A DNA stretch of 64,000 bases from Isoetes taiwanensis (GCA_021234155.1 JAJEKV010000013.1:4832028-4896027); one strand, 5' to 3'; counted from the stretch's first letter, positions 40,706-55,561 are shown. Translations and numbers: made by a program. Notes: generated by a model not told the origin, from the letters alone.

Positions 40706-43700
40706 TCCCTCTGGTATTTACATTTTGCATTGCCTTAGACTCAATTTTTGTTAGTATAGAAGCTCTTTTCTATTCTTCTGAGGGGTAGATAATGAGAGCA
40801 GTATGATTATCAAGGATTTTCTATTGTGAAAAATTGGTAGTTCTCTGAGCTGTATACACAGGATTATTGAAATGCAGAAAATTTTGAATAAACAAGTAGT
40901 AAAACAAGCTGCTAAAGCTGAAGGAGGTGGGATAGCACGTTTAAATAACTCTAAGGAAGCAAAACAGTAAGTTAATGCATTGCATTGAACCCTTGGGAGC
41001 ATGTTCCATACTTTAATCCTTCTTGGCTCCACATATTCTTTCCCCTCTAGGCTTTCAACTACCACCCACAATATGTTTCTGGTTAACAACTAGCTGATAG
41101 GACAAAAGCAGATGGGAAACAATACAAAGATTGTTGCTATGAGGAGATAACTAAGGTGGTGGAATTATGATTTGACAAACTGTTGACAAAGGTTGGTTTT
41201 TACGATACTCGGTCTGTTTTCACACAGAGTATGATTGCTGGTGAGCTGATTTCACACTTTACCATGTCCAGTTTATTGCCGAAGATCTTAAAGTTGCGTT
41301 AAAGGAATCTACAATAGTAGGTTCTTGAACTCAACTCGATCCTTTGTTATTTATGATAATCTAACTTCCTCATTATCTTTGTAATTGGGCGAGAATTGCG
41401 GATATCTATGATTATGTTGCACCACTTTTCACTGCGCTTTTTTCCAAGGTAGCTTTATAACATTCTATGGTTGAAATCATTTTACTACATGAAATTGTTC
41501 ATTTAGTCCTTTTGACAAGATTTATGCCGAGTTGGTGGCCCTTTTCCCTCAAAATTTAATTATTGAGATTTAAATATCTCGGCTGACCTTGTGGTTATAG
41601 ATATGAGATTTTTTCAACTCATGGTTCAACTCTATACTAGGCATTTTATATCGGATCTTTGAGAAAGCACTGGCGATAGTGAGTGATTTTCAATTATTGA
41701 CATCTTAAAGATCTTTTTTATCAAGGCTTTACTGCAAGAGAATGGTGGATGTGTTTGCAAGTTGGGTGCCAACAACATTATCATTGGACGCGTGTTAAGC
41801 GCATATTATGTATGTCAAACTAGAGGTTTCAAATAGAATGGTGGGCGTGTGCTCTTTGTGTGATTGTATGAACTGTGATTGTATGAAATTTCAAGCTCCT
41901 ATATTGCGGGTAAAGGATCTTTGGCTCGCATTTTCATCCCTTGCTGCCTAAGATTTGCTTCATGCATGCATGCATGATTGCATTGCATATTTCAATTATT
42001 TAGTGCCTAACTTTGTGAGGGATGTTGCCAAGTTGGTTAGGCTACTACTATTTCTTCCACATGAGATGATTGCTGGAGACCTTATATTTTACTGGATGAG
42101 GGATAACAAAGGAAGGCGAAACATTTTAGAGTCACATGGAGGAGCCCAGGGAACTGGTAAGCTGTATTTCTCCTTATAATGCTGAAGTCCTATGTTAATG
42201 TGCATAGTGGGATGTAATTTAACATAGTGGGATGTAATTTAACATAATGAAGTAAACTTTACCATGACTTTTTGTACTGTCATATGATATATGCACATGT
42301 TACATTTGTCTGCTGCATAAGATTGACCTTTTTGGGCCATAATTTCAACAGCTCCCCATCACAGTGCTATGCTTTTGGCTTCTTAAATTATGAAAACACA
42401 AGTTGGAACCTGCCGCTTTGTCTTTTCTGCTACAGTTTCCATTATATATCATATCTCATTTCTTCATGAAGACAAAAAAATGTTTTGCTGGCTAATGTGG
42501 CCAAGGAAGTTTTCCACATTCCATAAGAAGTTGAAGTAGCTTTTGAATATTGTTATAAAGTTAACTTTTGTTTCGCTGATGCAATTGTTGAAAGACGCAA
42601 AATTCATACTTGGTGAAGTTTTCGTGTCTTCCATGAATTTCTCAAGCACATCAACTAAAATGCTTTAGAAGTGCTATCAACTTCGTTGCCTTTTGAAAGC
42701 TGGACGCACATAATAGTTGAGACTGGGATGAGGCTGCTTTCCCAAAATTTGAGGGAACTGTTCCTTCTCCATTGTGGTCCTTACTATTGGTGCTAGAAAC
42801 TTTAAACACTTGGACATGCTTATCTACTTCCTTTGACATTCGATCTTATCTATCTTTACCTGGAGCTAGCACTGGGGCTATAAAAAGCCAAGGTACATTG
42901 GGTGACATCACATCAAACTTTTTAAAACTGCCATGTTTCCAGAAATAACATTACACTATTGAAATGGAGAAGTTGATACTTTGGAACCATTTGCGACACA
43001 AGGAGATCAATTACCCATAGGAGAAAGTGACATGTGCACCGTTGTGGCTAGCTTGTCACCTGATGGTAGGATGTGGCAATGGCAGCAAGTAGCTTGTTTG
43101 ATCTTGTATATAAATGGCATTGAACTCAGCGATATGTAATAGCCTTTGTATTTGAATACAACAGACATGTAGGTCTTAACCCTTAATATGATGGAGAATA
43201 TTATGATGCAATAATGTTATCAGGCATATTAAGGTAAGTTCCATCAATATCTGCAATAATGTGTTTCTGGGTGCTTGATAAAGCATATAAGAAGGGCTAG
43301 CCATTAATGAGAGTCAAGGTGTGCAATAGCAGAATGGTGGCTGTCAATTAATAGCCGAGCTGAACCTTTTGTATATCCAAGCTTAATATAAGTGAAATGG
43401 AACTGGAATCAACCTGAAAGCATTGGGCACTTAGGAACTAGGCTTGTACATATGGGCACTTTGTCTATCTTGATGCATATTATGGCATGTAACAGGAAAG
43501 CTAGAGACAATGCACAGCATTAGAAAATCTTTAAGTCGTATCTAGCAACAGGTGGAGGTTCGTTTTTGCTTTTGCCAGTTCTCTCTTGATTTGTCTATTG
43601 CTGTTGTTGGACTCGGAAAAGATTTGCCCCACAAAGAAATTGCGTTAACAAAGAAATTGCCATATATATAACTTATTGTGTCGATAAATGATTATTCTTT

Positions 43701-45400
43701 GTTTGTTGAAGTAAAATTTCAACAAACAAAGAATGTAATAATTGTAACTAATTCTAAGTATGAGTTAGAATGATTTCAATTTCGATATTGACTTGGCATT
43801 TAGAGGTAACCCCTACAATAAGGGGACCTAATTTCAAGTAACATGTAGATACTTTTTGGGCATCATAATTGTAAACTAATTACGAGTGCAACTTAGGAAC
43901 CTAATTGGGACTTAATGGCTTACGATTTCATTGATTTTTTCAAGATGTGTTTTGGCAAATACTAGATCTTTTTCCATTAGTACATTTTCACATGCCGCAA
44001 AGTACCCTAACAAAGTGTACTATAAAAATACTTGTGCTCGGTATCTGACTATAGAGAACTTTTGTTAGCCACACAATCTGAATATGTCCACTCTTGATTA
44101 CTGTTGACAATACCTTCAAGTTTGGAAGTTGGTATTTTCTATTCCCTAACTTTGCTCAAATACCATGCTCAAGCTTGCACATATGTTTCATTGAATATGC
44201 ATTATGGTAGCAATGTTTGCTCTTAAGAGAAGGTCATTTACTATGTGATAGATGATGTTCATTTCATGAAATACTAAACACTTCGATATTGTTTGTGGAA
44301 TGGTGGTTCCGTAAAGATAATCCAAACTTTTGTGTGGAAACAAAAGAAAAGTAAAAGGGATCTCCAAACAAATGCACATTACATGTGTAGAGCTACAAGA
44401 CATGTTAAGTGCTCTTGCATTTCGCATATTTGAAGCCCGAGTACAAAGGACAATTGTCTTCTAATAGAAGGAAAAATAGAATGCAAATTCTTTATCTAAG
44501 CACACAAATATCTCACAGATTGTTGGAACATGTGGTCAATAATACTAGATGACTTCCTCTTCACAAATGTGTTAGAACATTCAACAATGTTACATTTTAT
44601 TATATTTTGTGCTCCACTATGTTATGCTTTTATGGTGGTACATGGATAATTCACTAGGGTAACATTACCATGAAATTTGCTGAGGGGATTAGCTTTTTGT
44701 AGTGCAACATACACTTTATCCTCTATTGTATTGTGCTTCTATAGGTGCTTAAACCATACACAATGCATATAAACAAAAATACAACTATAAATAGAAAATT
44801 AAAGACTTCCATGTTTTCTAGCGTAAGAATGGTTCACTGTCTTCAATGTGACAAGACCCTTTAGCATAGAAGCTAGGTCAAGCCAAGTGAGAACCTCCAA
44901 ATAGTTCTTCATTCTACACAAAATCGGATGAATCAAGTAAAACATTTCTTGGCTTGCTTGAATCTACCATAAGGGGGTGCATCATTGCAAGAAAATTACT
45001 ATGTAGAAATCGTGTCGGGTATGCATGTAGAGGAATGAGTAGGGCATATGGTAAGGGGTTTTCATTGCCAAGCTGTGATAGATGAGGGTTTATGTATGAC
45101 CAGGAACCACGGATGGCATATGCAAAATAGATATAGGCGAATCACAGGAGTGCGTAGTTCTAGAAGTTTTGGAATCTTTGAGCGAGAATAATACTATGGG
45201 CCTTATGACTTCCGGATGGATCTTGGCAATGCCATGCTATTGGCCTAAGGAAATATACGCTCCGTAATATCGGTTTGCAACATACCCTTTGTTGTTATAT
45301 ATGAGGCTGGAACGAATAGACAAGAATAAAGGGGGTACAAATGCAAAAACTTTGTTGTTCAAAGAAAATCCAATAAGATCAAGCAAAAGAGTTGAAGCTC
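40706..45400. other. No confidently recognised gene (about 4.7 kb)
   Basis: AT-rich. A + strand piece LPHEMIAGDLIFYWMRDNKG (about 42,055-42,115) looks coding but is unassigned. A 21-bp direct repeat (ACATAGTGGGATGTAATTTA) lies at about 42,203-42,245. A perfect hairpin occurs at 43,694-43,734. Confidence 0.35.
43694..43734. repeat. Perfect 17-bp hairpin
   Basis: ATTCTTTGTTTGTTGAA (43694-43710), a 7-nt loop, then TTCAACAAACAAAGAAT (43718-43734). No mismatches in the arms. Confidence 0.9.
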
Positions 45401-45426
45401 AACTCTTATAGGTTATCTTCCCAATA

Positions 45427-45681
45427 TTGTTGATTCTCGTGCTGCGACTTCGCATGACACAACAAGCGAAAGAAGAACTTAGGGGTTGCCCCCATTGCCG
45501 GGCCGAATGCAGGAGGCGAAGGATCAGAATGCCAAAGAAAAGATCCACCAAGAAAAGGTCAAGCGCCAAGAAAGGATTCGCCCGAAAGGTCAGCGCCAAG
45601 AAAGGATTAAGCCAAAAGGTCAACAGCGGCAAAAGGAGAAAGGAGAATGATAGGAATCGCCCGGCGGGGTGGCTAAGGTAG
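45427..45681 (+). CDS. Open frame for a very basic small protein (doubtful)
   Basis: 84 codons, rich in Lys/Arg, with a short repeat (KKGFARKVSAKKGLSQKV) created by a ~33-bp DNA repeat at 45,570-45,630. A CPHC motif is near the start. The composition may simply reflect purine-rich repeat DNA. AGAGCAAGAACATAACACGA recurs at about 45,748 and 46,206, suggesting the region is part of a duplicated element. Confidence 0.25.
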   Translation: MLILVLRLRMTQQAKEELRGCPHCRAECRRRRIRMPKKRSTKKRSSAKKGFARKVSAKKGLSQKVNSGKRRKENDRNRPAGWLR

Positions 45682-45699
45682 AATAGAAGCGAGAAGGAT

Positions 45700-47570
45700 A
45701 AGAAGCGAGGAAATGTCAAGCCATGCAGAAGAAGCCCTCCTCTTGCCAAGAGCAAGAACATAACACGAGACAACTGGCTGGATGGGGCTTTTCTATTCAT
45801 CCAGTGTAAATACAATGGTAGAAGTGGGTAGCTGCACATGCCAAGCTACCCAAAATAAAAAATATAGGGAAATATCGGTTATAACATCGGACCCCAAAAA
45901 TAAAAATTATACTATAGATTTTGGCTAGTGTACTTTTGCCTAGGGCTTATCGGCCGGGATTAAAACCCGCCCTTCGGGTTTTAGAGGAAAAACCTAGCGA
46001 TAAGCCCTAAGCGTTAGGAAAAACTGAACAACCCGGCTACTAAACTTCCCAAAAATCCCACGCTCCAAAGAGAAACCAACGTCGTGCAGCCCACATGCGC
46101 ACATCAACATAAAAGCATTGAGAGAAGAACAAAAACCTCGAGAAAAAGCGAGGGGCTGATTAAAAGCGTGCCCTTGAACAACATATATAAAATATCTTGA
46201 AGGGAGGAGGGAGGAGAGCAAGAACATAACACGAGACAACTTCTTTGGGAGAAAGCGATGAGCCCGATGAGGGCGACGGGAACCGGAAAAATAGCAATCC
46301 CTATAGGATGAATGGCCCGGAAATGCATGCAATGCATGCATGCAACGCATGCAACGCATGCATGCTCGTCTTGTCCGAGAATCCCGATCCGTCGGATCGA
46401 TCGACATTAATTTCTTAATAGGCAACCTCTATGTAGCCCCGTACAACTGTAATGTCACCGATTAATTTCTTAGTAGGCAACATCTATTCATTTATGTTTA
46501 ATAAAAAAAAGGTTGCTTATTATTGATTAATTTTCAATATATTTTATGTTATCAATAATAAATTATTCAATAGTTATTATTAGAATAATAACTTTATCAT
46601 TTAATTAATTTCAGCCTAAAGCTTTTCTTAAAGCATTTTTAAAAGATAAAAGTTTGTAAATTGCAAAATTTTCATGGCAGTTTTAAGTTAATCACTTATC
46701 AAAACATCAGACTTCATTTAAAAATTATCATGATTGCCAAAAAATGAAATTTTTATATTCTTGAAATGTCTAATTCTAAATATATTCAAGTGGAAATTAG
46801 TTTGAGAAACAATTTTATTTTTTAATAACTACTATAGTTTTATTTTAAAGATAAACTTATATAAACAATACATATATTCTTATTAAATTTGAGTAAGTCC
46901 AAGTTTTGTTGAATATGTCATACAATGGCTTAGGTAAGCACATAAACTAATGACTTTATTGTAAATGCAGCTCTAACACTAAAGCTCATCGAAAACTACA
47001 ATTAAATAATATGATTTTTTCCATTTTGACTAAGCTATTATAATAGTACACAAGACTTTTCTTTAATGATATTTGATGGATCGGTAGAATTTGCATGTTC
47101 AACTTATAATGTCTGAAGCTAAGAATATGAACTCTATTATACTATCTGAAGAAGAGGTATTTGTTGGATTTTCTTGGGTGGCATTGTGCGTATATTAACA
47201 AGTTAACATCGAACTCATTTGATCTATATGTTGTATTTGCACCTCTATTTAACTATGGAAACTTTCTTTGGTTATGCGACAGCGAAGCCATGCTGGCGAC
47301 TTGGGTTTTTATTACCTCTTTCAATCAAGGTAAGATTATGATATTTCTATAAAAACCCGGTACTTGATTGGGCTGCTTTCGATGAGGCATATCATCACAT
47401 AATTGGCGGTACACCTTAGAGTAAGTGATTTGATACAAAAACAAGTCTTGGAAGAGTTGTGGAGGATTAGGCCAAAATCTTGATGTGAAAAAATAGTTCT
47501 ATAAAAATGAAATAAACAAGTTGGAGCCTTATGAGGTGCAAGGATATATGCACTCGAGAGATTAGCGAAA
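45700..47570. other. No recognised gene; simple-sequence patches
   Basis: Includes an ATGCATGCA/AACGCATGC cluster at about 46,322-46,364 and a strongly AT-rich stretch at 46,490-47,150. The open frame at 47,161-47,352 is unassigned. Confidence 0.4.
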
Positions 47571-47571
47571 T

Positions 47572-47832
47572 TTGAGGAAACAAATATCAAACTTGGCTCG
47601 AGTTCTCACCACCTTGAGATTGAGGTCGAGGAAGATGGAAAGATTCAAAGGGGAGCTGGGGGTTATGTCAGGTGTTGTATTTCTTTGCCACAAGTGGAGG
47701 CAGACGGCAGCATGCTTTCTTGGAATGCAGACATATGAGCATATCGGGATAGATTTGGTATTGGGAACATCACACTTGCGAGCTATTGTGCATGCCATGC
47801 TTGCTTTGGCGGTACATACAAGCGATCATTAA
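47572..47832 (+). CDS. Unassigned 86-codon open frame
   Basis: Contains FKGELGVMSGVVFLCHKWRQ and HIGIDLVLGTSHLRAIVHAM. It looks protein-like and ends about 180 bp before a long (ATT)n run. It could be the end of a non-LTR element with a microsatellite tail, but no RT motif was found upstream. Confidence 0.25.
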   Translation: MRKQISNLARVLTTLRLRSRKMERFKGELGVMSGVVFLCHKWRQTAACFLGMQTYEHIGIDLVLGTSHLRAIVHAMLALAVHTSDH

Positions 47833-48009
47833 AGAGGGAAGACACTATGGAATTATATCATAATATGAGCATTTTGGAAGCAATTGGGGAGTTTGATTAA
47901 TATTTTAATGGCTATTTATTCAAAACTTTTGAGGTACTTTATTCATATCTGATTTCCATTGTATTGGTACATCACATAGACCCTAAGGGTCTCTCGTGAC
48001 ATTTTAATA

Positions 48010-48131
<122 letters not shown>

Positions 48132-48239
48132 GGACACATTGATCGTATGCTTTCAGCTTTTGGTTGCTATCATCTAACATCGTAGATGTCCAGCAGTTCC
48201 ACTGGGTACACGCCACCTCCTAACTTTTTTAGAGTATCC

Positions 48240-51200
48240 GTGCAGGCTTACCCTAAATCTACACAAAGTAGGGGCGTCCATAGCGGCCATATCCAGCGAC
48301 CCGGAAGGTGTAGGACCCATGCGGCCCACCCACACCGCGATGTGGAGCTATAAGCCTAGCACCTTGTAGCCCCCAATAGCCATGCTTTCGACAAGGCTCC
48401 CCCCAGATTCCCCAATTGTATACATTTGTTTGGTGCTGAACCACATCATAGCATCCTCGGTCGGTTGGATCTTGTGCCAAGGCATATATAGGTTTTAAAG
48501 GGTTCTAACTAGGAACATCTCTGCTTCTAGATGGCCTTTGGGTCTCTACCCTTCCCTTAACCCCAATTACGGAGGGAGCAAATAATATAAACACCATCTA
48601 AGTATCCATCGTCATGCAAAACAACATAAGAAAAAGAATTTAACCATTCCATCTATTGAAGAAGTGTTAGTAGAGATAGAAGCTATCTAGGGACTAACCG
48701 GTCTCTTCGGAGCCATTATCACGGTAGATCTCCATACTTGCCAGGGTGTTTGGCAGAAGCCTGGCAAAAGCTGGGAGCTGCTCCTCCTTCCCTCGTCCCA
48801 ATTGAATTTGGGGCAAAAATGGGGGGTAGGACCTTATTTCTCCACCCAAATTAGCAAGTCCCACTTGTGTCGAGTCGAGTTAGGCGGTGGCACTACTATA
48901 TTGATGACATTTAACTAATTATACTTTAATTAGCATAATTGGGTTAATTATCCCTAATTTTATTAGCATTTAGGTGAATCTAAGTTATCCCCTATTGACC
49001 CTTAAAGGTTTAATTAATTCTTCGATGGCGTGTCATGATATGTATCATTATCACAGTATAAATACACGAAGCGTCACAACAATCACTACTTGACTTGGAT
49101 CTCTTGCTAGGATAATGTTACACCATTGAGTATGCCCTCATTTTACGAAAATATGGTCTGGCGACTATTGGGTGCATTAAGAAAATCAGTGTCATCCACA
49201 ACCGGCTCACGGTAAAGAAATCTCCTATAAACTCAATGCTGGGGCTATAGGCCATGGCATGATGCATGGAACCTCTAATTATTTTAACACAAGTAGTGCA
49301 ATCTGTTGATTTGACCCTTTTTCCTTCCATTTTCTTCTAAACTTGTTATGGCCATACCCACTTTATCCTCTCTAACCTTTCATCATTGGTGACTTGGATA
49401 GAATCGGCTAAGTATGATAGTTCCTTTACCTACTAGCTTCTTATTGTATTGATGCTTCACTTTCACCTTCTTATTCTTCCAATCAACCTACTATAGAGGA
49501 TAATTTGCTTAGTAGTCTGGCCTCAACACCCTTTGGATGGTCCACACCATTGACCTACAAGAACAATGTTAACAATGGGGTAACAATGTGATAAGAACAG
49601 TGGTGGTAACAATGTTGATACATGTTCGGCGTGAAAGGCATTACATTTTTAGGATCCACAAGCTTCACCTATATAAATTTAAATGTTCTTAGTATTAGCT
49701 CGAAAAAAGGACAAAGTAATTATGAGAATAGATTAAAGGGAACTTCAAAAAATACAAAAAAAAAAACCATTAAATGGGCAAATATATGTTGTAAGTGTAG
49801 GCAAAAATAGATTGTAAGTATAGCTGAGGTGTGGGTAATTATCGAGAATTAATGATAACATATGGTGTATGTAAGTAGTACTAAAGAATTAAGTATAGAT
49901 TGTAATTCTAGAGTATTAAGTATAGGCAAAAATAGGTTGTAAGTATAGCTGACGTGTGGGAAATTCTAGAGAATTAATGATAACATAGGGTGTAATTAAT
50001 TCAATAGAATTAATGATAGCTAATTCGTATAGGGTATAATTCGTATATGATGTGATGGAATTTACTAAGCTATATGAAATCTTGCATGCAACTACTATAT
50101 CTTGCATAAAACTCTCCATCCTTCCTTCCTTCCTTCCTTCCTTTCAAACATCTTTCCAACCATGGTGAGCCATCACCCATCCCGCTCCATTCCGCCAGAC
50201 TCGCCTGAGAGAGACGAAGAAGGAGATCAAAAAATTGATCTCGAAATCCCTTCCCCCTCCCATGGATCTTTGTAGCTGCCTTCCAGCACCATAGTCCAGG
50301 AGGAATAGGAGGGCTCTTTCTTGAGGGCAAGCTTCGCCCGGAAATCAAATCTCGGCGGCGGCACAGCCTGAGTCCCCCACACACCGGTGATTAGATGAAG
50401 AGCTCGAGAAGGAGATCAAAAAGTAGAAGAAATGGAGGAAGTGGATGAGGATCGTGGAATGAATTGGAAGAAGAAGCGAGATAATCATGAATGCCCTCTT
50501 CTTCTTTGATGATGAAGATATTCGGAAAGCCATCCTTGAGAGATGGCCGAGGAAGAAGGAAGAAAAGAAAGAAAGAGGGAGGGGCGAGGAGGATGAGGGC
50601 TAAGTTTTTTTATTTTATTTTTTTTTTTTGTTCATGAAAGCGGTACAGGCATCTCAAAAAAAGCCCTCACCTTAAGATTTTGAATGAATAGGCATCTCCT
50701 TAAAAAGCTGCCTTAAATTTTTTTATCTTGAATGAAAAGAGTGGGCAACTCTAATAAAAGGCCCTCCTTATGTAATATATTTTTACGATAATATAAAGAC
50801 TTAATTTTACGTAATTTGTTTTTAGTCTCACTTAAATGTTGTACTTTAATTTCTTCAACTTGCTTTAAGCTGTAATATATTTTTACGATAATGTAAGACT
50901 TAATTTCGTAATTTGTTTCTACTCTCACTTTAATCTTTGTACTTTAATTTCTTCAACTTGTTTTTACATCACTTCTACATTAATGCTAAAAAGCCATTTG
51001 AGTTACGGTCTTAGGTTGTGGCGGATGAAGGTAAGTAGTTTGGATTCTTTGATCAAGATAAAGTGGAGCATCTTTTAACTTCTTATTTGGTAAACACATC
51101 CCAGACGAGGTCTAAGTTAGAAAGCTGTTTTGAATTCTCGTTCTTTCAATCTTAGTTTTGAGAGAGCTCAACCTTATTTTTGAGGAAATCCGCCCAGTCG

Positions 51201-52140
51201 AAATAAGTTTATGTGCAAAATGTTTAAATTGCAAATTAGTCCAATTCACGCTGCGTGAATTGCATCTAATAACTAGCTTTCTTATCTTAATATTAATCTC
51301 TTACACAAAGACTTACGCTAATTCTATTAATGCATTCAAAGAGTTTAAACTTTAAATTAGCCCAATTCGTGAATTGGATATAATGTGCAAATCTTCTTAA
51401 TATTAACCTCCTACATGTCAATTGTGAATTAAGTGCATTCAAAAGGTTTAAATTATAAATTAAGTGAATTCCGTCTCACGATGCGGTTACTACTATTAAT
51501 CTCTCTCAATCTCTAGTTTCCTTCGGTTCAAATATACTTTTGTTGTCTTTCTTTTTCTGCCATTGGGTCATTAATTATCTCATCCGCTCGTAATGCTAGG
51601 ACTCATGATCGAGATGGTGGAGGCGCCTCCACCTCCCCGCTAGTGTCAACTCTAATGGCTTGGCGGTTTGAACTTTGCGTTGGCTTGCGTATTCAATTGA
51701 AGTTCCTCTGTACCCGGAAAAGACATTTCGTGCGGGGCCTATACAAATTTTATGGTTTTGTGAAGGTCTTGATATTTACCAGGCATAATATGATGGTTCT
51801 TGGTGAGATGTGTTTGGGGATGGCTACAAGCATGGGCTTATTCAATGAGGGAGTTATGTCACGCTCTGGAGGGGCTTGAAATAGAGAATGAAATTGCGAG
51901 CTCGAAGCCATTTTGGTAATAGCCCAATATTTGCACCATCTAATTTGCGAGATTCTTTTGTGTCGACTTCTCTTATTTACAACTGTGCGACATTTGATAC
52001 TCTTGTGCCACTCTTGAGTAATAACACCTGAGATCTAATTAGAAAAATGTAAAAGAGTGTCTAGTGTTTGTAAATTTCACGAGATAATTGCGGCCTCTGA
52101 GGCCTTATAGTTAGGTTTGAGTGCAAGCATATTAATTTTA
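48240..52140. repeat. Large direct duplication, copy 1 (~3.9 kb)
   Basis: 48240-50990 matches 52845-54631, and 50998-52140 matches 59692-60840, in the same order and orientation. Landmarks: CCTAAATCTACACAAA, GATTCCCCAATTGT, TTAAGTATAGATTGTAATTC, CCATGGTGAGCCATCACCCA, TTCTACATTAATGCTAAAAA, CTTAGGTTGTGGCGGATGAA and AATTGAAGTTCCTCTGTAC. Copy 1 has ~0.94 kb (about 48,830-49,772) absent from copy 2. No gene is recognised inside; minus-strand Ser/Leu-rich frames at 50.1-50.5 kb are not family-like. Confidence 0.85.
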
Positions 52141-52844
52141 TACGATAAATGGAGAAACAAGTCCCCAAAGCGGTAAAGGGAGAAGCAAATAGCGGTGGAG
52201 ATGAGGCGTGAGAGAGAATGATGGGATGTGGCGGTGGCGAAAGGGCGTAACATTAATGTTGACCGGGCGTGAAAAGAAGGAATGTCATTTAATCGCGGCA
52301 ACTTTCGAAGTGGAATATCATTAAAGCGAAGGTGTCGGAGAAGGTACCATGGCTAGATATCGCGGCCGGGAGAAAAGATTCACATTTTAGAAGCGTTGGC
52401 GAATTTTTTATTGGTCCCGTCGTCCGGGAGGTCCTCGGTTGGCTATATAAGGCGAGCGAGGGGCAAGCGAAGACATCCGATGGGCATTTCGGTATGTCTG
52501 GTAGTTTGCATGACAAATGCACTATGCCTTCAAGCGCACGGAGTGGATTACTTGTAAAATGGGTACATCTAGACCTGCGGCGGTGCCACAATGTCGTGGC
52601 ATTGCCATGGATGGTAAGATGGTGTCTTTGGTTTGGAGCATCGCGATCCCCATACCAATGGGATGAGTGATTACACTTTCTTGTTTGGGACACGAGAACA
52701 AGCGGTACCACATCCTGCGTATCACCTGCTCAGGAACCCCGGAGTAGAGGGTGTTCTCCTTAGGACATAGTAGATAGGGCTCACGAGCCCATTTTGTATA
52801 TAGGCGATTGCCCATAAGCGATATCATACCCACCCGTGCGCGTA
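52141..52844. other. Spacer between the two large duplicates
   Basis: GC-richer DNA with overlapping open frames on both strands (52,332-52,670 + and 52,711-52,289 minus) and no family match. CCGGGAGGTCCTCGGTTGGC and similar words give it the look of retroelement non-coding sequence. Confidence 0.35.
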
Positions 52845-55561
52845 TCCGTGCGGGCTGCCCCCTAAATCTACACAAAAGTGGGAGGGGCGTCTATAAGCGG
52901 CCATATCAACGACCCGAAGATGATCGGACCCATAAAGCACACGGTGGCTGACTATAAGCCTAGCACCTTGTAGGAGCCCCAATAGCCATGCTCGACAAAA
53001 GGCTCCCCTCAGATTCCCCAATTGTGTCCGTTGTTTGGTCTGAACCACATCATAGCATCCTCGGTCGGGGTTGGCTCTTGTGCACGGGCCGCATATAACG
53101 GTTTTTAAGGGTTCTAACTAGGAACATCTCTACTTCTAGATGGCATTTAGGTCTCTACCCTTCTCTTAACCCCAATACACGGAGGGAGCAGAAAGAAATA
53201 ATATAAACACCATCTAAGTATCCATCGTCATCCAAAACAACATAAGAAAAAGAATTTAACCCATCCATCTATTCGAAGAAGTGTTATCTAGGGACTAACC
53301 AGTCTCTTGCAAAAACTGGCAAAAACTGGGAGCTGCTCCTCCTTCCCTCGTCCCAATTTGAATTTGGGGCAAAAATGGGCAAATATATGTTGTAAGTGTA
53401 GGCAAAAATAGATTGTAAGTATAGCTGAGGTGTGGGTAATTATCGAGAATTAATGATAACATAGGGTGTATATAAGTAGTACTAAAGAATTAAGTATAGA
53501 TTGTAATTCTAGAGTATTAAGTATAGGCAAAAATAGGTTGTAAGTATAGCTGACGTGTGGGAAATTCTAGAGAATTAATGATAACATAGGGTGTAATTAA
53601 TTCAATAGAATTAATGATAACTAATGCATTATGGGGTATAGTTAGGTATATGATGTGATGGAATTATAATTACAACCGTGCCTACTAAGCTATACGAAAT
53701 CTTGCATGCAACTACTATATCTTGCATAAAACTCTTCATTCCTTCAAACGCCCATCCATCCTTCCATCCTTCCTTCCTTCCTTCCTTTCAAACATCTTTC
53801 CGACCATGGTGAGCCATCACCCATCCCGCTCCATTCCTTAGGACTGGCACTTTGAGAGGCGAAGAAGGAGATCAAAAATTGATCTGAAAATCCCTCTCCC
53901 CTCCCGGATGAGATCATTGTGGCGCCCGCTCCATGATCGAGGAGGAATCACGAGGAGCTCTTTCTTGAGGGGCAAGCAGCCCGGAAAGCCAAATCTCGTG
54001 GCCAGCACGGCAAGCCACAGGTCCCACACACCGGTGATTGATGAAGAGCTCGAGGAGGAGTCGAAAAAGTAGAAGAAATGGAGAAGTGGATGGTGGAATG
54101 AATTGGAAGAAGAAGAAGCGGAGATAATCATAGATACCCTCTTCTTCTCGATGATAAAGATGTTCTGAAGCCATCCTTGAGGAGATGGCGAGAAGAAAGG
54201 AAGAAAGAAAGAAAGAGGAGGGGCGAAGAGGATGAGGGCTAAGTTTTTTTTAATTATTTAGTTTTGTTCATAAAGAAAGCGGGGCATCTCAAAAAAGGCC
54301 TCACCTTAAGATTTTGAATGGAGCTAGGCATCTCCTTAAAGCGCCTTGAATTTTTTTATCTTGAATGAAAGGTTGGGCAACTCTAATAAAAGGCCCTCCT
54401 TATGTAATATATTTTGATAATATAAAGACCCTAATTTACGTAATTTGTTTTTAGTCTCACTTAAATCTTTCGTACTTTAATTTCTTCAACTTGCTTTAAG
54501 CTGTAATATATTTTTCGATAATGTAAAGACTTAATTTACGTAATTTGTTTCTACTCTCACTTTAATCTTTGTACTTTAATTTCTTCAACTTGTTTTAACA
54601 TCACTTCTACATTAATGCTAAAAACCCATTTAGGTCTATTTATGCTTGATATATGCCATTTCAAAGCGTCCAAAGCACCTTTTTAGCCGGTTTTGTTAAA
54701 TAATATTTAGGCGAATTGGCGTGGCGGACCTGCGGTCGGATGGCGTCGAAGGGCACATATATGGCCCGTGGCCGGTCCTTTGGCGGTCGAGAAGGCCACC
54801 AATCATCAATTCTTTTTAAGCGAATCATTTGGAAGAATGATTTTATGCATAATTGTTCCTCGGGCTCTTCAAAATCCTTAATTTCTTGGGTGTCAATCGG
54901 GATTGATCACATCCTTTGCCCTTATCACGAATGATAATGCTTCATCTTGCTTCAAATTCTTGTTTTTAATTCAACTTTTCGAAGAAAACATGGCGACCAA
55001 AACCAATTCCGTGAGGTAAGAAGCATTTTTTTTTTAGTCAGGTTGTTTGTTTTTCTTAATGTAGAATGTTCAATCGGGTTTCGGGACATGTTTTTATAAG
55101 AACTCCTCTTGAATTTGCTAAGTATGTAAGCTTTCTATGGAGGGCAAAAATCCAAGAAGCATCAAAAGGGAGATGTTTGGATCTGAGAATTTAAACAAGT
55201 TTGAAAGCCCATGCCCAAGGCGGGCAAGATTCATATAAAGCTTGTCGGGCTGAGTTCAAGACATCTCTGACAGACTTGATGAAGGGTTTACGAAACCCCT
55301 TCAAACAATGAACGAACATTGTTTGCGAACGATCGCACAGTCTCATAGTGCTAAAAGCCTTGAGAATCACAGTGAGTACAAGGTCAATTAAGGCGAGATT
55401 TGTTTGTGAGGAGGCTTATAGAATTGGGCAAGTCCTACAGAGTTGAACAAGAGCATGGGAATGCTTTTTGAAAAGAACACCAAATCCTACTTTGAACCAT
55501 GAGGTCTCTTTCTACAATGTTAGAAGCGGTAAAAGGTGGTGGAGAATTGGAAGGCTGATCT

